Position numbers and translations under genes: made by a program. DNA of 64,000 nt from an uncultured archaeon (GTDB lineage Archaea > Thermoproteota > Bathyarchaeia > TCS64). Numbering within the stretch: the first letter of the stretch is position 1; every line of letters starts with the position of its first letter. The stretch lies in the NCBI GenBank assembly GCA_938048735.1, contig CALIUM010000007.1, forward strand, positions 62,001 to 126,000. Reading direction: 5' to 3'. Shown here piece by piece: positions 44,601 to 53,400 of the stretch. The notes beneath the pieces were generated by a model. That model worked only from the letters and a program-made list of their open reading frames with translations, was not told the DNA's origin and did not search any database.

Positions 44601-45421
44601 GAAGCCACCCTTAGGATCCTTCCCCCCAAGCCCCTTAGCCTTTCGTCAAGCTCTCTTAGGAGCTCTTCCATCAAGGCCTCTCCAGCCTCCTTGGAGGCCG
44701 CCTCGACCGCTATGTCCATCTTTATCTCCCTTTCCTTCCCCCTCTCATCCATTCCCAGAGGTGGTGTCGCCGCGGGCTTGAAGTAGGCCTCAGGGTGATG
44801 CTCTCTTAGGAGTTCTAGTAGGGGGAAGAAATCCTTCCAGACCATTCTTAGATGGATGCTCCTCGCCACCAGGCTCTTATGGGTTCTGGCACTTATGATT
44901 GGGGCTACGTGGTCCTCGAAGGAGGTCTTCATCTCCTCAGGGACCCCTGGGAGGGCTATTATGGTCGTCTCCCTCTCCTCGACCTTGATGATGGGGGCCA
45001 TTCCAATCCTGTTGGGTAGGGGTATACCGCCCTCCACAATGCGGGCCATCCTCTCCCTCCTGGGGGTGAGTTCCAACCCAAGCTCCTCACACTTCCTTAG
45101 GAGCATCGCCCTGGCCTCCTCGCTTGTCTCTACGCTTCTCCCTAAGGCTCTGGCTAGCCCCTCAACGGTGAGGTCGTCCTCCGAGGGGCCTAGCCCCCCT
45201 GTCAGGAGAAGGAGGTTGTTCCCCCTAGCTAGGGATTCCCTCACAGCCCTAGAGATCTCCTCAACGTCGTCTCCGATGCATGTTATCCTCCTGAGCTGGG
45301 CTCCAAGCTCTGCTATCCTCCTAGCCATCCAGGAGGAGTTGGTGTCCACTATCCTTCCCAGCATGATCTCGTCTCCTGTCGCTATTATCTCCACCCAGTA
45401 ACGGCCTCCTCCTCCCTCCAT
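44597..45421 (-). CDS. CinA/MoaB-like molybdopterin-binding domain protein
   Basis: A 274-residue protein of the CinA N-terminal (COG1058) family: VEIIATGDEIMLGRIVDTNSS, LLLLTGGLGPSEDDLTVEGLA, IIALPGVPEEMKTSFED. Bacterial CinA hydrolyses ADP-ribose or NMN-related compounds; archaeal members have only this domain. ATG 45421 is preferred to 45484, since the longer form would overlap the preceding gene and the conserved strand starts here. It is last in the LarA/UxaA-like operon, though the link in function is not clear. Confidence 0.88.
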   Translation of the reverse strand: MEGGGGRYWVEIIATGDEIMLGRIVDTNSSWMARRIAELGAQLRRITCIGDDVEEISRAVRESLARGNNLLLLTGGLGPSEDDLTVEGLARALGRSVETSEEARAMLLRKCEELGLELTPRRERMARIVEGGIPLPNRIGMAPIIKVEERETTIIALPGVPEEMKTSFEDHVAPIISARTHKSLVARSIHLRMVWKDFFPLLELLREHHPEAYFKPAATPPLGMDERGKEREIKMDIAVEAASKEAGEALMEELLRELDERLRGLGGRILRVAS

Positions 45422-45455
45422 CCCCACCGGGCTTTCCCCCCTACGGTTTGGTAGC

Positions 45456-46631
45456 TCAGCAGTATCCCAGGAGCCTCTCCGCAAGCCTATCCCTGGAGAA
45501 GACTGCGAAGTCCCTGTATCCTAGGGCCTCGGCCTTGGTCTTTCTCCCCGAGGCCACCTCGACGATGAACTTGAAGATCCTCTCCCCCATGGAGTTTATC
45601 GACTCCCTGCCTTCCAGGATGGGGCTCGCATCTATGTCTATGTTATCCTTCATCTTGGCGTAGGTCTCAGGGTTTCCGGTTATCTTTATAACCGGGGCTA
45701 TGGCGTGGCCGACTGTGGAGCCCCTCCCGGTTGTGAATGCGACGACTTGGGCTCCAGCTGCAACCATATGGGTGACCGAGGCGACATCCCACCCGGTTCC
45801 ATCCTGGAGCCAGAGGCCTCCCCTGGTGGGCCTCTCAAGCCTCTCCTCGCTGTTCTCCAGGACCCCCTGGATGGGCCGGGTTCCCCCCTTCCTCACGGCC
45901 CCGAGGCTCTTCTCCTCTATGGTTGTGAGGCCCCCCTCTATGTTCCCCCTAGACATGAAGCGGCTCTCTATCCCCATCATCCTCATCCTCCTCTCCTGAC
46001 GGTCGATCATCACCCTGATCCTCTCGGCCGTTCCCTCGTCGACAGCCCTCCTGGCTAGGAGGTCCTGGGTTCCCGTCATCTCCTGGGTCTCGCTGATTAT
46101 AACGGTTCCCCCCTCGTCTATCAGCATGTCAGCGGCGGATCCTAGGGCTGGGTTTGCAGCGATCCCGGAGGTGGCATCAGAGCCCCCGCACTCTGCGGCT
46201 AGGATGAGCTGGGAGAGTGGAAAGGCCTCCCTTTCCAGCTCGGAGGCTTCCTGGGCCATCCTTTGAAGGATACGGACCCCCTTCTCAATAGTCCTTATCG
46301 TTCCCCCCTCCCCTTGGATGGATAGGGTCTCGATGGGTTTTCCGGAGGGCTCTATCTTCTCAGCCAGGGCCTCTGGGGTTAGAGACTCGCATCCTAGGCC
46401 TACTATGAGGACGCCGGCGACATTCGGGTTAAGGGCTGTGCCCAGGAGGTTGTTGAAGACCATCCCGTTGAATCCGCATCCATGGTACTGGGTGACGGCT
46501 ACGGCCCCATCAACTTGGGATGCAATCCTCTTGGCCGGCTCGAAGCTGCAGTCTATGGGGGCCAGGACTAGGAGGTGGTTGCGAACCCCGACGGAGCCGT
46601 CTGGCCTCTCGAACCCATAGAACTCTGTCAT
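45456..46631 (-). CDS. UxaA-type dehydratase large domain (altronate/galactarate family)
   Basis: A 391-residue enzyme of the UxaA/GarD C-terminal family, which dehydrates sugar acids with iron. Motifs: FERPDGSVGVRNHLLVLAPI, VTQYHGCGFNG, ILAAECGGSDATSGIAANPALG, RGSTVGHAIAPVIKITGNPETY. The small SAF domain needed in UxaA is a separate gene that overlaps its start by four bases. The substrate is unknown; 2-keto or hydroxy-acid metabolism is suggested by the LarA-like gene upstream. Confidence 0.9.
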   Translation of the reverse strand: MTEFYGFERPDGSVGVRNHLLVLAPIDCSFEPAKRIASQVDGAVAVTQYHGCGFNGMVFNNLLGTALNPNVAGVLIVGLGCESLTPEALAEKIEPSGKPIETLSIQGEGGTIRTIEKGVRILQRMAQEASELEREAFPLSQLILAAECGGSDATSGIAANPALGSAADMLIDEGGTVIISETQEMTGTQDLLARRAVDEGTAERIRVMIDRQERRMRMMGIESRFMSRGNIEGGLTTIEEKSLGAVRKGGTRPIQGVLENSEERLERPTRGGLWLQDGTGWDVASVTHMVAAGAQVVAFTTGRGSTVGHAIAPVIKITGNPETYAKMKDNIDIDASPILEGRESINSMGERIFKFIVEVASGRKTKAEALGYRDFAVFSRDRLAERLLGYC

Positions 46632-46933
46632 GGGGCTCTCCCCTCGATGGGGGCTGGTTGGATCAGGCTCTCTAGGTTGTGGGTGTGGACCCAGGCTCCA
46701 GCTGTGATGGGCCTTGAGGCTACCCCTATCCTCTCCCCATACTTCATAACCTCCTCCCCGGAGCCTATGTCCTTTAGGGCAACCTTATGCCCGAAGGGTA
46801 TGGGCTCCAAAGCCCTTAGCCTCATGGCTATGGCTCCGGATGGGGAGATGATCTCCACCTCATCCCCGGCCTCGATCTCTGAGGTCGCCGTGGCCACGTT
46901 ATCCCCCTCATCAATCATTATCGCCCTCTTCAA
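46628..46933 (-). CDS. UxaA-type dehydratase small subunit (SAF domain)
   Basis: A 101-residue SAF-domain protein, equal to the N-terminal part of altronate dehydratase: AIMIDEGDNVATATSEIEAGDEVEI, ALEPIPFGHKVALKDIGSGEEVMKYGE, and the WVHTHNLES ending that holds a conserved histidine pair. It overlaps the large-domain gene (ATGA) and follows the LarA-like gene by three bases. The two parts should form one dehydratase. Confidence 0.9.
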   Translation of the reverse strand: MKRAIMIDEGDNVATATSEIEAGDEVEIISPSGAIAMRLRALEPIPFGHKVALKDIGSGEEVMKYGERIGVASRPITAGAWVHTHNLESLIQPAPIEGRAP

Positions 46934-46936
46934 CCT

Positions 46937-48262
46937 CTACACCCCAATGGCCGTCTCGGGTATCCCCATAGTGGCGTCGGGGAGGACTGCGACCCTGGCC
47001 CTCCCTCCATGGTACGTCCTCAGGAGTTCCACCACCTCTCTCCACTCCCTTATCCAGACTGTCTGCTCCGAAAGCCCGAGCCTCATGTCGTAGCTCCTCT
47101 CCTTATATGGCGAATATATGATCAATCTTTTACCTTTGAGGAGGGGCTTCCTCTCGGGGTTCCAGAGGCGGGCTCCTCTCCTCTTACCATGCTGCCCGAA
47201 GATCCAGTGGGGGATCTCCCCATCAGGGGCGTTAGCTATGAGAACTATGGAGCCCTCCTCCTTAACCGATTGGTAGGCAGGCCAGAGGGCGAGCTGGGCC
47301 TCATTAGCCCTCATATAGGTGTTGGCGACCACTATGTCCATCTCCCCGGGGGCCTCGGTCCTATGCCACCTCAAGGCATCCCTAGAGGCCATTCTATGGG
47401 CCTCTACAAGGTCCCCTGAGTAGACGCTCATGGGCTCTAGGTCTAGGTTTAGAACCGTGTCGACTTTGAAGTCGAGCCCCGCCATCCTAGCAGCCTCCTC
47501 CGCGTCTAGGCGCATGATGTTCCCCTCGTTCTTCAGGTAGCCTGTCGATGGATGCGGCGTCAAACCTGGGCCGAATCCCCCCACGTCGCCATGGTTGTGG
47601 GCGATCGTATCGATCCCCGAGACTCCGGGGAGGATTATCTTCCCTCCCCCAGTGAACCCCATGAGCCTGTGGAAGAGCACAGTCCCTATCCCTATCTTGA
47701 GATCGCAGCTCATCACCTCGGCGTTCACGTATACGGGCGTGCCCCTGCTGGTCTCCCCGAGGTACTCCAGATACTCGTATGGGTTGTGGTTGTAGCACTG
47801 ATACTCTGCTACTATGTCTTCCCCAAGCTTCTTAGCGAAGTCCAGCCTACCGAAGGTTCCGTGGCTCCCCCCGGCCATTATGAACCTTATATTGTCCTTG
47901 GGAACCCCGGCCCTGTGGAGGATCTCAAGGATCGGCTTCACGTACTGGGAGCTTCTCGTAGGTCGGGTCATGTCGTCGATGATTATCGCCACCTCTGGGC
48001 GTCCCTCGACCATTCTGCTTAGGGGCTTGGAGCCGACGGGGTTCTCTATCGCAGCCCTGATCTCCTGTTCCTCCATCGCTCGGTGCCCTTCGCACCCCAC
48101 CTTACACCTCCTCACCTCCCAGCCTTCTGGAAACTCGAGCTTTAGGGGAACATTCCCGAACCATGCGAGGCTGGGAACCGAGACCTCCCTCCCCCTCAAA
48201 TCGAATACCTCAGGTTCTCCCAATTTTGGATATGGAGCTACTTTAATTTTATGTACCATCAT
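46937..48262 (-). CDS. LarA-like protein (DUF2088, lactate racemase family)
   Basis: A 441-residue homologue of nickel-dependent lactate racemase. Residues needed for the nickel-pincer cofactor site appear: GGSHGTFGRL and LFHRLMGFTGGGKIILPG, which contains the lysine that binds the NPN cofactor in LarA. The LarB, LarC and LarE cofactor genes are not in the window. As first gene before UxaA-like subunits, it may racemise or epimerise a hydroxy acid that is then dehydrated. Starts at ATG 48262 or the next methionine. Confidence 0.88.
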   Translation of the reverse strand: MMVHKIKVAPYPKLGEPEVFDLRGREVSVPSLAWFGNVPLKLEFPEGWEVRRCKVGCEGHRAMEEQEIRAAIENPVGSKPLSRMVEGRPEVAIIIDDMTRPTRSSQYVKPILEILHRAGVPKDNIRFIMAGGSHGTFGRLDFAKKLGEDIVAEYQCYNHNPYEYLEYLGETSRGTPVYVNAEVMSCDLKIGIGTVLFHRLMGFTGGGKIILPGVSGIDTIAHNHGDVGGFGPGLTPHPSTGYLKNEGNIMRLDAEEAARMAGLDFKVDTVLNLDLEPMSVYSGDLVEAHRMASRDALRWHRTEAPGEMDIVVANTYMRANEAQLALWPAYQSVKEEGSIVLIANAPDGEIPHWIFGQHGKRRGARLWNPERKPLLKGKRLIIYSPYKERSYDMRLGLSEQTVWIREWREVVELLRTYHGGRARVAVLPDATMGIPETAIGV

Positions 48263-48372
48263 CTAGATCCATATATACCGTTTTCCAGGACCGTGAGATC
48301 AGAGTTATAAGTTTTTCATCAACAGGCAAAAATCTTTAATCATGTTAAGTTAAACCTACTATATGATGTTGA

Positions 48373-49530
48373 ATGGACTTCGAGCGTGAGTTGCTGATGA
48401 TCCCGGGGCCCACGATGGTCTCGCCCCGGGTGCTTAGGGCCCTCTCAAGGCCGGTGCTCAGCCACTGGTCCAACGAGTTCATCCAGGCTTTCACAGAGGC
48501 CTTACAGCTCCAGAGGAAGGTCTTCTGCACGGAGGGGTACCCCTTCCTGATAGCTGGGAGCGGGACTCTGGGGATGGAGGTTGCTATGGCGAATATTGTG
48601 GAGAAGGGTGACAAGATCCTATGTGCTGAGAATGGCTTCTTCAGCGAGAGGTGGGCTGAGATAGTGGAGGCCCATGGGGGTGTCGTGGACCACCTCAAGT
48701 TTGAGTGGGGTCAGCCAGTGGACCCGAAGAGGCTCAGGGAGAGGCTTGAGGAAGGGGACTATAAGGCCTTCACAGTTGTCCACGTTGAGACCTCCACGGG
48801 TGTGGCGAGCCCCTTGGACAGGATTGGAGAGGCTGTTAGGGGGCTTGACAGCCTCTATGTGGTCGACTCGATAAGCGGTCTCGGAGGCATGCCTGTGAAG
48901 ATGGATGAGTGGAACATAGATGTCTGTGTAACAGGAAGCCAGAAGGCCCTAGGCGCCCCACCCGGGTTGACGCTTCTATGCCTCAATGATAGGGCTTGGA
49001 GGCTTGTGGAGTCCAGGAAGACGGGGGTCTCAGACTACTATGCAGACCTGAGGAGGTGGAAGCCTGTAATGGAGAGGCCCAGCGGGTACTTCGCCACCCC
49101 GGCCACAGGGATGGTCCTGGGGATGCTTGAGGCCATGAGGATAGTCCTCGAGGAGGGTCTAGAGGCGAGGTGGATGAGGCATAAGGCCTATTCTGAGGCT
49201 TTCAGGGCTGGGTTGGAGGCGATAGGGCTTAGGATCTTCCCTGAGAAGGGGTATGAGGCCCACACCCTCTCGGTTCCAGAGGTCCCCCAGGGGATTAACG
49301 ACGGGGAGTTGAGAAGGTTGATGAGGCAGAAGCATAACGTCGTCATAGCGGGGGGTCTTGGCAAGCTGGCGGGTAAGATATTGAGGATAGGCCACATGGG
49401 GAGCGCGACGACCAATGATCTCGTGGCCACCATGGGAGCCCTCGAGATGTCCCTGAAGGAGTCGGGCTACAGCCTCAAGCTGGGGGAGGGAGTAGGAGCC
49501 CTAGAGGAGACCCTCCTATCAAAGGGGTAG
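48373..49530 (+). CDS. Class V aminotransferase (alanine-glyoxylate/serine type)
   Basis: A 385-residue PLP enzyme that starts LLMIPGPTMVSPRVLRALSRP, the usual signature of alanine-glyoxylate and serine-pyruvate aminotransferases. The PLP lysine is in VCVTGSQKALGAPPG; VETSTGVASPLDRIGE and VDSISGLGGMPVKMDEW surround the cofactor site. Likely in glycine/serine or glyoxylate metabolism. It diverges from the LarA/UxaA operon, with an AT-rich promoter between. Confidence 0.9.
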   Translation: MDFERELLMIPGPTMVSPRVLRALSRPVLSHWSNEFIQAFTEALQLQRKVFCTEGYPFLIAGSGTLGMEVAMANIVEKGDKILCAENGFFSERWAEIVEAHGGVVDHLKFEWGQPVDPKRLRERLEEGDYKAFTVVHVETSTGVASPLDRIGEAVRGLDSLYVVDSISGLGGMPVKMDEWNIDVCVTGSQKALGAPPGLTLLCLNDRAWRLVESRKTGVSDYYADLRRWKPVMERPSGYFATPATGMVLGMLEAMRIVLEEGLEARWMRHKAYSEAFRAGLEAIGLRIFPEKGYEAHTLSVPEVPQGINDGELRRLMRQKHNVVIAGGLGKLAGKILRIGHMGSATTNDLVATMGALEMSLKESGYSLKLGEGVGALEETLLSKG

Positions 49531-49711
49531 GTGCCGGCCACCCCCTCGAGTGAGCCCGGTTAGGTGGATCCTAGGAGCAGAATAGCCCAGCAAATTTCCT
49601 CAATTACCTTTTTATGAATCCTCAACTCACTATCTATCCATTATTTTAGTGATTTTAATAAGTTTATTTTTAAGGAGTTTATCTAAAATAGCATCAAACA
49701 CTTAAATCTAT

Positions 49712-50857
49712 TCAGGGGTAATTGTACTTCCCGTAGCGGCTCTCGATGGTCAACGTGTTCTCTGCTCCCCCATCCTCACAGCGGCCTATCATCTGGGCCT
49801 CCACACCGAATTTCTCGGAGATGCTTATCACATCATCCGCGACTTCGGGATGGACTATCAGCTCGAACCCAACCCCCATGTTGAAGTCCACATACATCTC
49901 CCTCCAGTCTATTCTCCCCTCCCTCTGGATTAGGGTGAATATGGGATCTGGGTCTGGGAGCGAGTCCTTTATGTAGCGGATCCCCCTCCCCAGCCTGAGG
50001 CACTTGGTGAGGCCTCCACCCGTGTTGTGGACCATTCCGTGTATCATGCCCTTGAAGCTTTCCAGCGCCTCCTTGGCAATGGGGGCGAATAGCCTTGTGG
50101 GGGAGAGGAGGGCCTCACCTAGGGTCATCCCAAGCTCGTCTAGGTATTCGCTTACACCGTATCTACCCTTATACCTCCCCTTGGAGTGCGATATCTCAGG
50201 ATATCTCTCTTCGTACTCCGAGGCTAGGAGGATGCATCTCGCCAGGGTTAGCCCATTGCACATTATCCCGCTGTTAACCCTCTCCTCATATCTTGCCCGG
50301 CCCCCGCTCCTCAGCCCCACTATGAGGTCTCCATCCTGGATTCCCACTCCTGTTATGGCCTCCTCGAGCCTCACCCGGCCCAGTATGAAGCCCGAGACAT
50401 CAAGGGTTCTAACCTGATCTGGGAGGTCAGCCGTCTCGCCCCCAGCGAAGCCCATGGGAATGCCCAGGCCTGAGAGCCTCTCGAAGCAGTACTTGAACCC
50501 CTCAGAGAGGGCTTGGAGGAGCATGACTCTATCTATCCTCATCGGGTTAAGAGATATGTTGTCGAGGAAGAGGATGGGCCTCGCACCCACGCATATTATA
50601 TCGTCTAGGTTCATTGCGATCACGTCTTGGGCTAACCCCTTGAACCAACTCGGCTCTCCAGTCTCCCTCCAGTATATATAGCTCAGAATGGGCTTGCTCC
50701 CCGCGCCATCCACATGCCCAACGAGGCCCCAGCCGGGGTTATCGGGGTCAACCTGAATAGTACAGAAGGCATCTGGGTATAAGGTCTCGAGGGAGGATTT
50801 GAAGGCCTCCACTCCACTCTTTTTGACATCTACTCCGAGTTCCCCATACCTCGACAT
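49712..50857 (-). CDS. purM: Phosphoribosylformylglycinamidine cyclo-ligase (AIR synthase)-like
   Basis: A 381-residue protein of the PurM fold. It begins SRYGELGVDVKKSGVEAFKS, then VGHVDGAGSKPILSYI, MNLDDIICVGARPILFLDNI, PMGFAGGETADLPDQV and the C-terminal VHNTGGGLTKCLRLG, FNMGVGFELIV. PurM makes aminoimidazole ribotide in purine synthesis. The track's GTG start at 50914 adds 19 residues with unlike codon use; ATG 50857 fits the family's N terminus, although the shared TATA box suits a short leader to the GTG. No other purine gene is visible. Confidence 0.88.
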   Translation of the reverse strand: MSRYGELGVDVKKSGVEAFKSSLETLYPDAFCTIQVDPDNPGWGLVGHVDGAGSKPILSYIYWRETGEPSWFKGLAQDVIAMNLDDIICVGARPILFLDNISLNPMRIDRVMLLQALSEGFKYCFERLSGLGIPMGFAGGETADLPDQVRTLDVSGFILGRVRLEEAITGVGIQDGDLIVGLRSGGRARYEERVNSGIMCNGLTLARCILLASEYEERYPEISHSKGRYKGRYGVSEYLDELGMTLGEALLSPTRLFAPIAKEALESFKGMIHGMVHNTGGGLTKCLRLGRGIRYIKDSLPDPDPIFTLIQREGRIDWREMYVDFNMGVGFELIVHPEVADDVISISEKFGVEAQMIGRCEDGGAENTLTIESRYGKYNYP

Positions 50858-50944
50858 CAGTCCGATGCCCTTAATGAACATGGGGATTCGGAGTAAAAAA
50901 GCGCGATGATCCACCCTGGTTATCTCAGTCCAATATTACTCGGC

Positions 50945-50957
50945 AGATTTAAAATCT
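50945..50957. promoter_or_regulatory. Symmetrical TATA element shared by purM-like and polB genes
   Basis: AGATTTAAAATCT is a perfect palindrome around one A. It sits 29 bases before the polB ATG and about 37 bases before the purM GTG on the other strand. A symmetrical TATA could direct transcription both ways. Confidence 0.5.
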
Positions 50958-50979
50958 CGGTCTTCCATGTTTAGTTGGG

Positions 50980-53244
50980 ATGCTGAGGTTCTGGGTTCTC
51001 GATGTTGCCACGGAGATGGAGGATGGGCCCGTTGCATGGATATGGTCCATAGGGGAGGATGGCTCTAGGCTCATAGTTAAGGAACCCTTCAGGCCGGTCT
51101 TCTACTTAACAGGCGGGGAGCTTGAAAGGATCTGCACATGCTTGGAGGCCTCAAAGGAACTCTCTATCTCCAGCTTCAGCCTGGTCGAGAGGAGGCTCTC
51201 CGGGAGGTCATTGAGGGCTGTGATGGTCTCCGTATTGACCGACGAGCTTGAGGGGCTGGCTGAGAAGGTGAGGAAGAGGTGTGGGGCTGAGGGGGTCTTC
51301 GAGGCCGACATAAGGGCCTCCAGCCAGTTCCTCCTAAGGAGGGGGCTTAGGCCTTCATCTTGGCACGCCGTGGAGGCCTCCGAGTCCGGGGCTGTGAAGG
51401 GCTACAGGGTCTACAGGGCATCAGGTGACTACCAAAGGCTTGAGAGGGTTGAGACACCAAGGCTTAGGGTCTTGGCCTTCGACTCCTTCTTCCTGGCCGG
51501 GAGGGGAACCCCCAAGCCAGAGTTTGACCCTGTCATGGTCATCACGGCCGTAACTGAGAGAGGGGAGGTGAGGCAGTTCTCTGGAGATGAGAAGGACCTT
51601 CTAAGGGGCTTCATAGACCTTGTCGAGGGCTATGACCCAGATGTGATAGTCGGCTTCAACACGAACAGGAGGATCCTCCCGTACCTTACCGAGAGGTGTA
51701 GGAGGCTTGGGTTCAGCCTCTCCATAGGCAGGCTTGGAGCCGAGCCAAGGACAAGTGTATACGGCCACCAATCCCTTCAGGGGAGGCTGAACATAGACCT
51801 CTATGACCTAGCTGAGGAGACCCCTGAGATCAAGCTTGAAACCCTCGAGGAGTACTCCTCATATCTAGGCCTGAAGGTCGAATACGACACGATCGATGAA
51901 TATGACCTAGCGGAGGCCTGGGATAAGGAGAGATCAAGGGTTCTGGAATACTCTACGCAGAGGGCTAGAGGGATAATGGAGGTCTATAGGGCGGTCTCCG
52001 ACTACATATTCTCGCTCTCAGAGATCACGGGCCTCCCGGCGGACCATGTCCTCACGGCTGCAACCGGTTTCAGGGTTGAGAACTACCTAATGGGCCTGGC
52101 CATGGAGGCAGGTGAACTTGTTCCACCGAGGGGGGAGGCGACCTACATGACCTATGCAGGCGGGGTCGTGATGGAGCCTAGGGCGGGCCTACACGAGGAT
52201 GTGGCGGTCATAGACTTCAAGAGCATGTATCCGAACATCATGATGAAGTATAATATCTCCTTCGACACCCTTAGCGTCGAAGGCGTCCACAGAGCCCCGA
52301 ACCTACCCCACGCCTTCAAGGAGGAGGCTGGATTCATCCCTAGAGCCCTGAAGAGGCTCTTAGAGGAGAGGGAGAGGGCGAGGGGGCTCGCGGAGATGCA
52401 TCCTGAGGGCTCTGTTGAGAGGAGGGTTCTGGAGGCCAGGCAGAGGGCCCTTAAGGTCATAGCCAACGCCACATACGGGTATATGGGTTGGACCGGTGCT
52501 AGGTGGTACTGCAGGGAGGCTGCTGAGGCGACCTCAGCCTGGGGAAGGGAAACGATAAGGTCGGCCATGGAGAGGGCTAAGGAGCTGGGCCTGGAGATAA
52601 TCTACGGAGACACGGACAGCCTCTTCGTGAGGGACGACCCTGAGAAGATAAGGGGCCTCCTTGGATGGATAAACGAGGCCCTAGGCCTAGAGGCCAGGGT
52701 GGATAGGAGGTATAGGAAGATCCTCTTCACAGAGGCCAAGAAGAGGTATGGAGGCCTCACGGATGATGGGAAGATAGAGACCGTGGGCCTCGAGATCGTC
52801 AGGGGAGACTGGAGCGCCATAGCCAAGGAGGCCCAGCTCGCAGCCCTAGAGGCCATCCTGAAGGAGGGAAAGGAGGAGGCGGTGAGGAGGATCAGGGAAA
52901 CCATAAAGGCCTTGAGGGAGGGAAGGGTTCCCATAAAAAAGCTGATAATATGGAAGAAGCTGACTAAGGGTCTGGAAGAGTACGAGGTGGCGTCTCCCCA
53001 TGTAAAGGTGGCCAAGAGGATGATAGAGGCTGGGTGGAGCGTCAAGCCCGGAGACCTTGTGGGCTTCATCATAATGAAGGGGAAGGGGAGGCTATATGAG
53101 AAGGCGATTCCATACTTTGAGGCCGACCCATCAAGGGTTGATGTAGACTACTATATCGAGAAGCAGGTGATACCACCGGTGGCTAGGCTCCTCTCAGCTA
53201 TCGGGATACCCGAGAGGACACTTATGGGCTTAATATCAAACTGA
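50980..53244 (+). CDS. polB: Family-B DNA polymerase with degenerate exonuclease site
   Basis: A 754-residue DNA polymerase. Polymerase motifs are whole: YAGG in MTYAGGVVMEP, motif A DFKSMYPNIMMKYNIS, motif B KVIANATYGYMG, motif C IYGDTDSLF. In the 3'-5' exonuclease domain, Exo I reads LAFDSFFLAG where DIE is expected, Exo II reads GFNTNRRILPYL where N...FD is expected, and Exo III reads EYSTQRARG where YxxxD is expected. Only the first aspartate remains, so proofreading should be lost. The N-terminal domain is otherwise normal. Transcribed from a TATA palindrome shared with purM. It could be a lesion-bypass or repair polymerase. Confidence 0.93.
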   Translation: MLRFWVLDVATEMEDGPVAWIWSIGEDGSRLIVKEPFRPVFYLTGGELERICTCLEASKELSISSFSLVERRLSGRSLRAVMVSVLTDELEGLAEKVRKRCGAEGVFEADIRASSQFLLRRGLRPSSWHAVEASESGAVKGYRVYRASGDYQRLERVETPRLRVLAFDSFFLAGRGTPKPEFDPVMVITAVTERGEVRQFSGDEKDLLRGFIDLVEGYDPDVIVGFNTNRRILPYLTERCRRLGFSLSIGRLGAEPRTSVYGHQSLQGRLNIDLYDLAEETPEIKLETLEEYSSYLGLKVEYDTIDEYDLAEAWDKERSRVLEYSTQRARGIMEVYRAVSDYIFSLSEITGLPADHVLTAATGFRVENYLMGLAMEAGELVPPRGEATYMTYAGGVVMEPRAGLHEDVAVIDFKSMYPNIMMKYNISFDTLSVEGVHRAPNLPHAFKEEAGFIPRALKRLLEERERARGLAEMHPEGSVERRVLEARQRALKVIANATYGYMGWTGARWYCREAAEATSAWGRETIRSAMERAKELGLEIIYGDTDSLFVRDDPEKIRGLLGWINEALGLEARVDRRYRKILFTEAKKRYGGLTDDGKIETVGLEIVRGDWSAIAKEAQLAALEAILKEGKEEAVRRIRETIKALREGRVPIKKLIIWKKLTKGLEEYEVASPHVKVAKRMIEAGWSVKPGDLVGFIIMKGKGRLYEKAIPYFEADPSRVDVDYYIEKQVIPPVARLLSAIGIPERTLMGLISN

Positions 53245-53400
53245 ACGAGTTTTAATAAAACATTATAGGAGGACCTTAAGGGAGAAGGAGCTTGAAGCCC
53301 TCATTATGCTTCCCAAAATCCTATGAGCTTCGGAAAGCCCCTAACTAAATATATAATGTTCAAGCATTAATCCTTGTATCAGGAAGGGTACGAGAACTCG

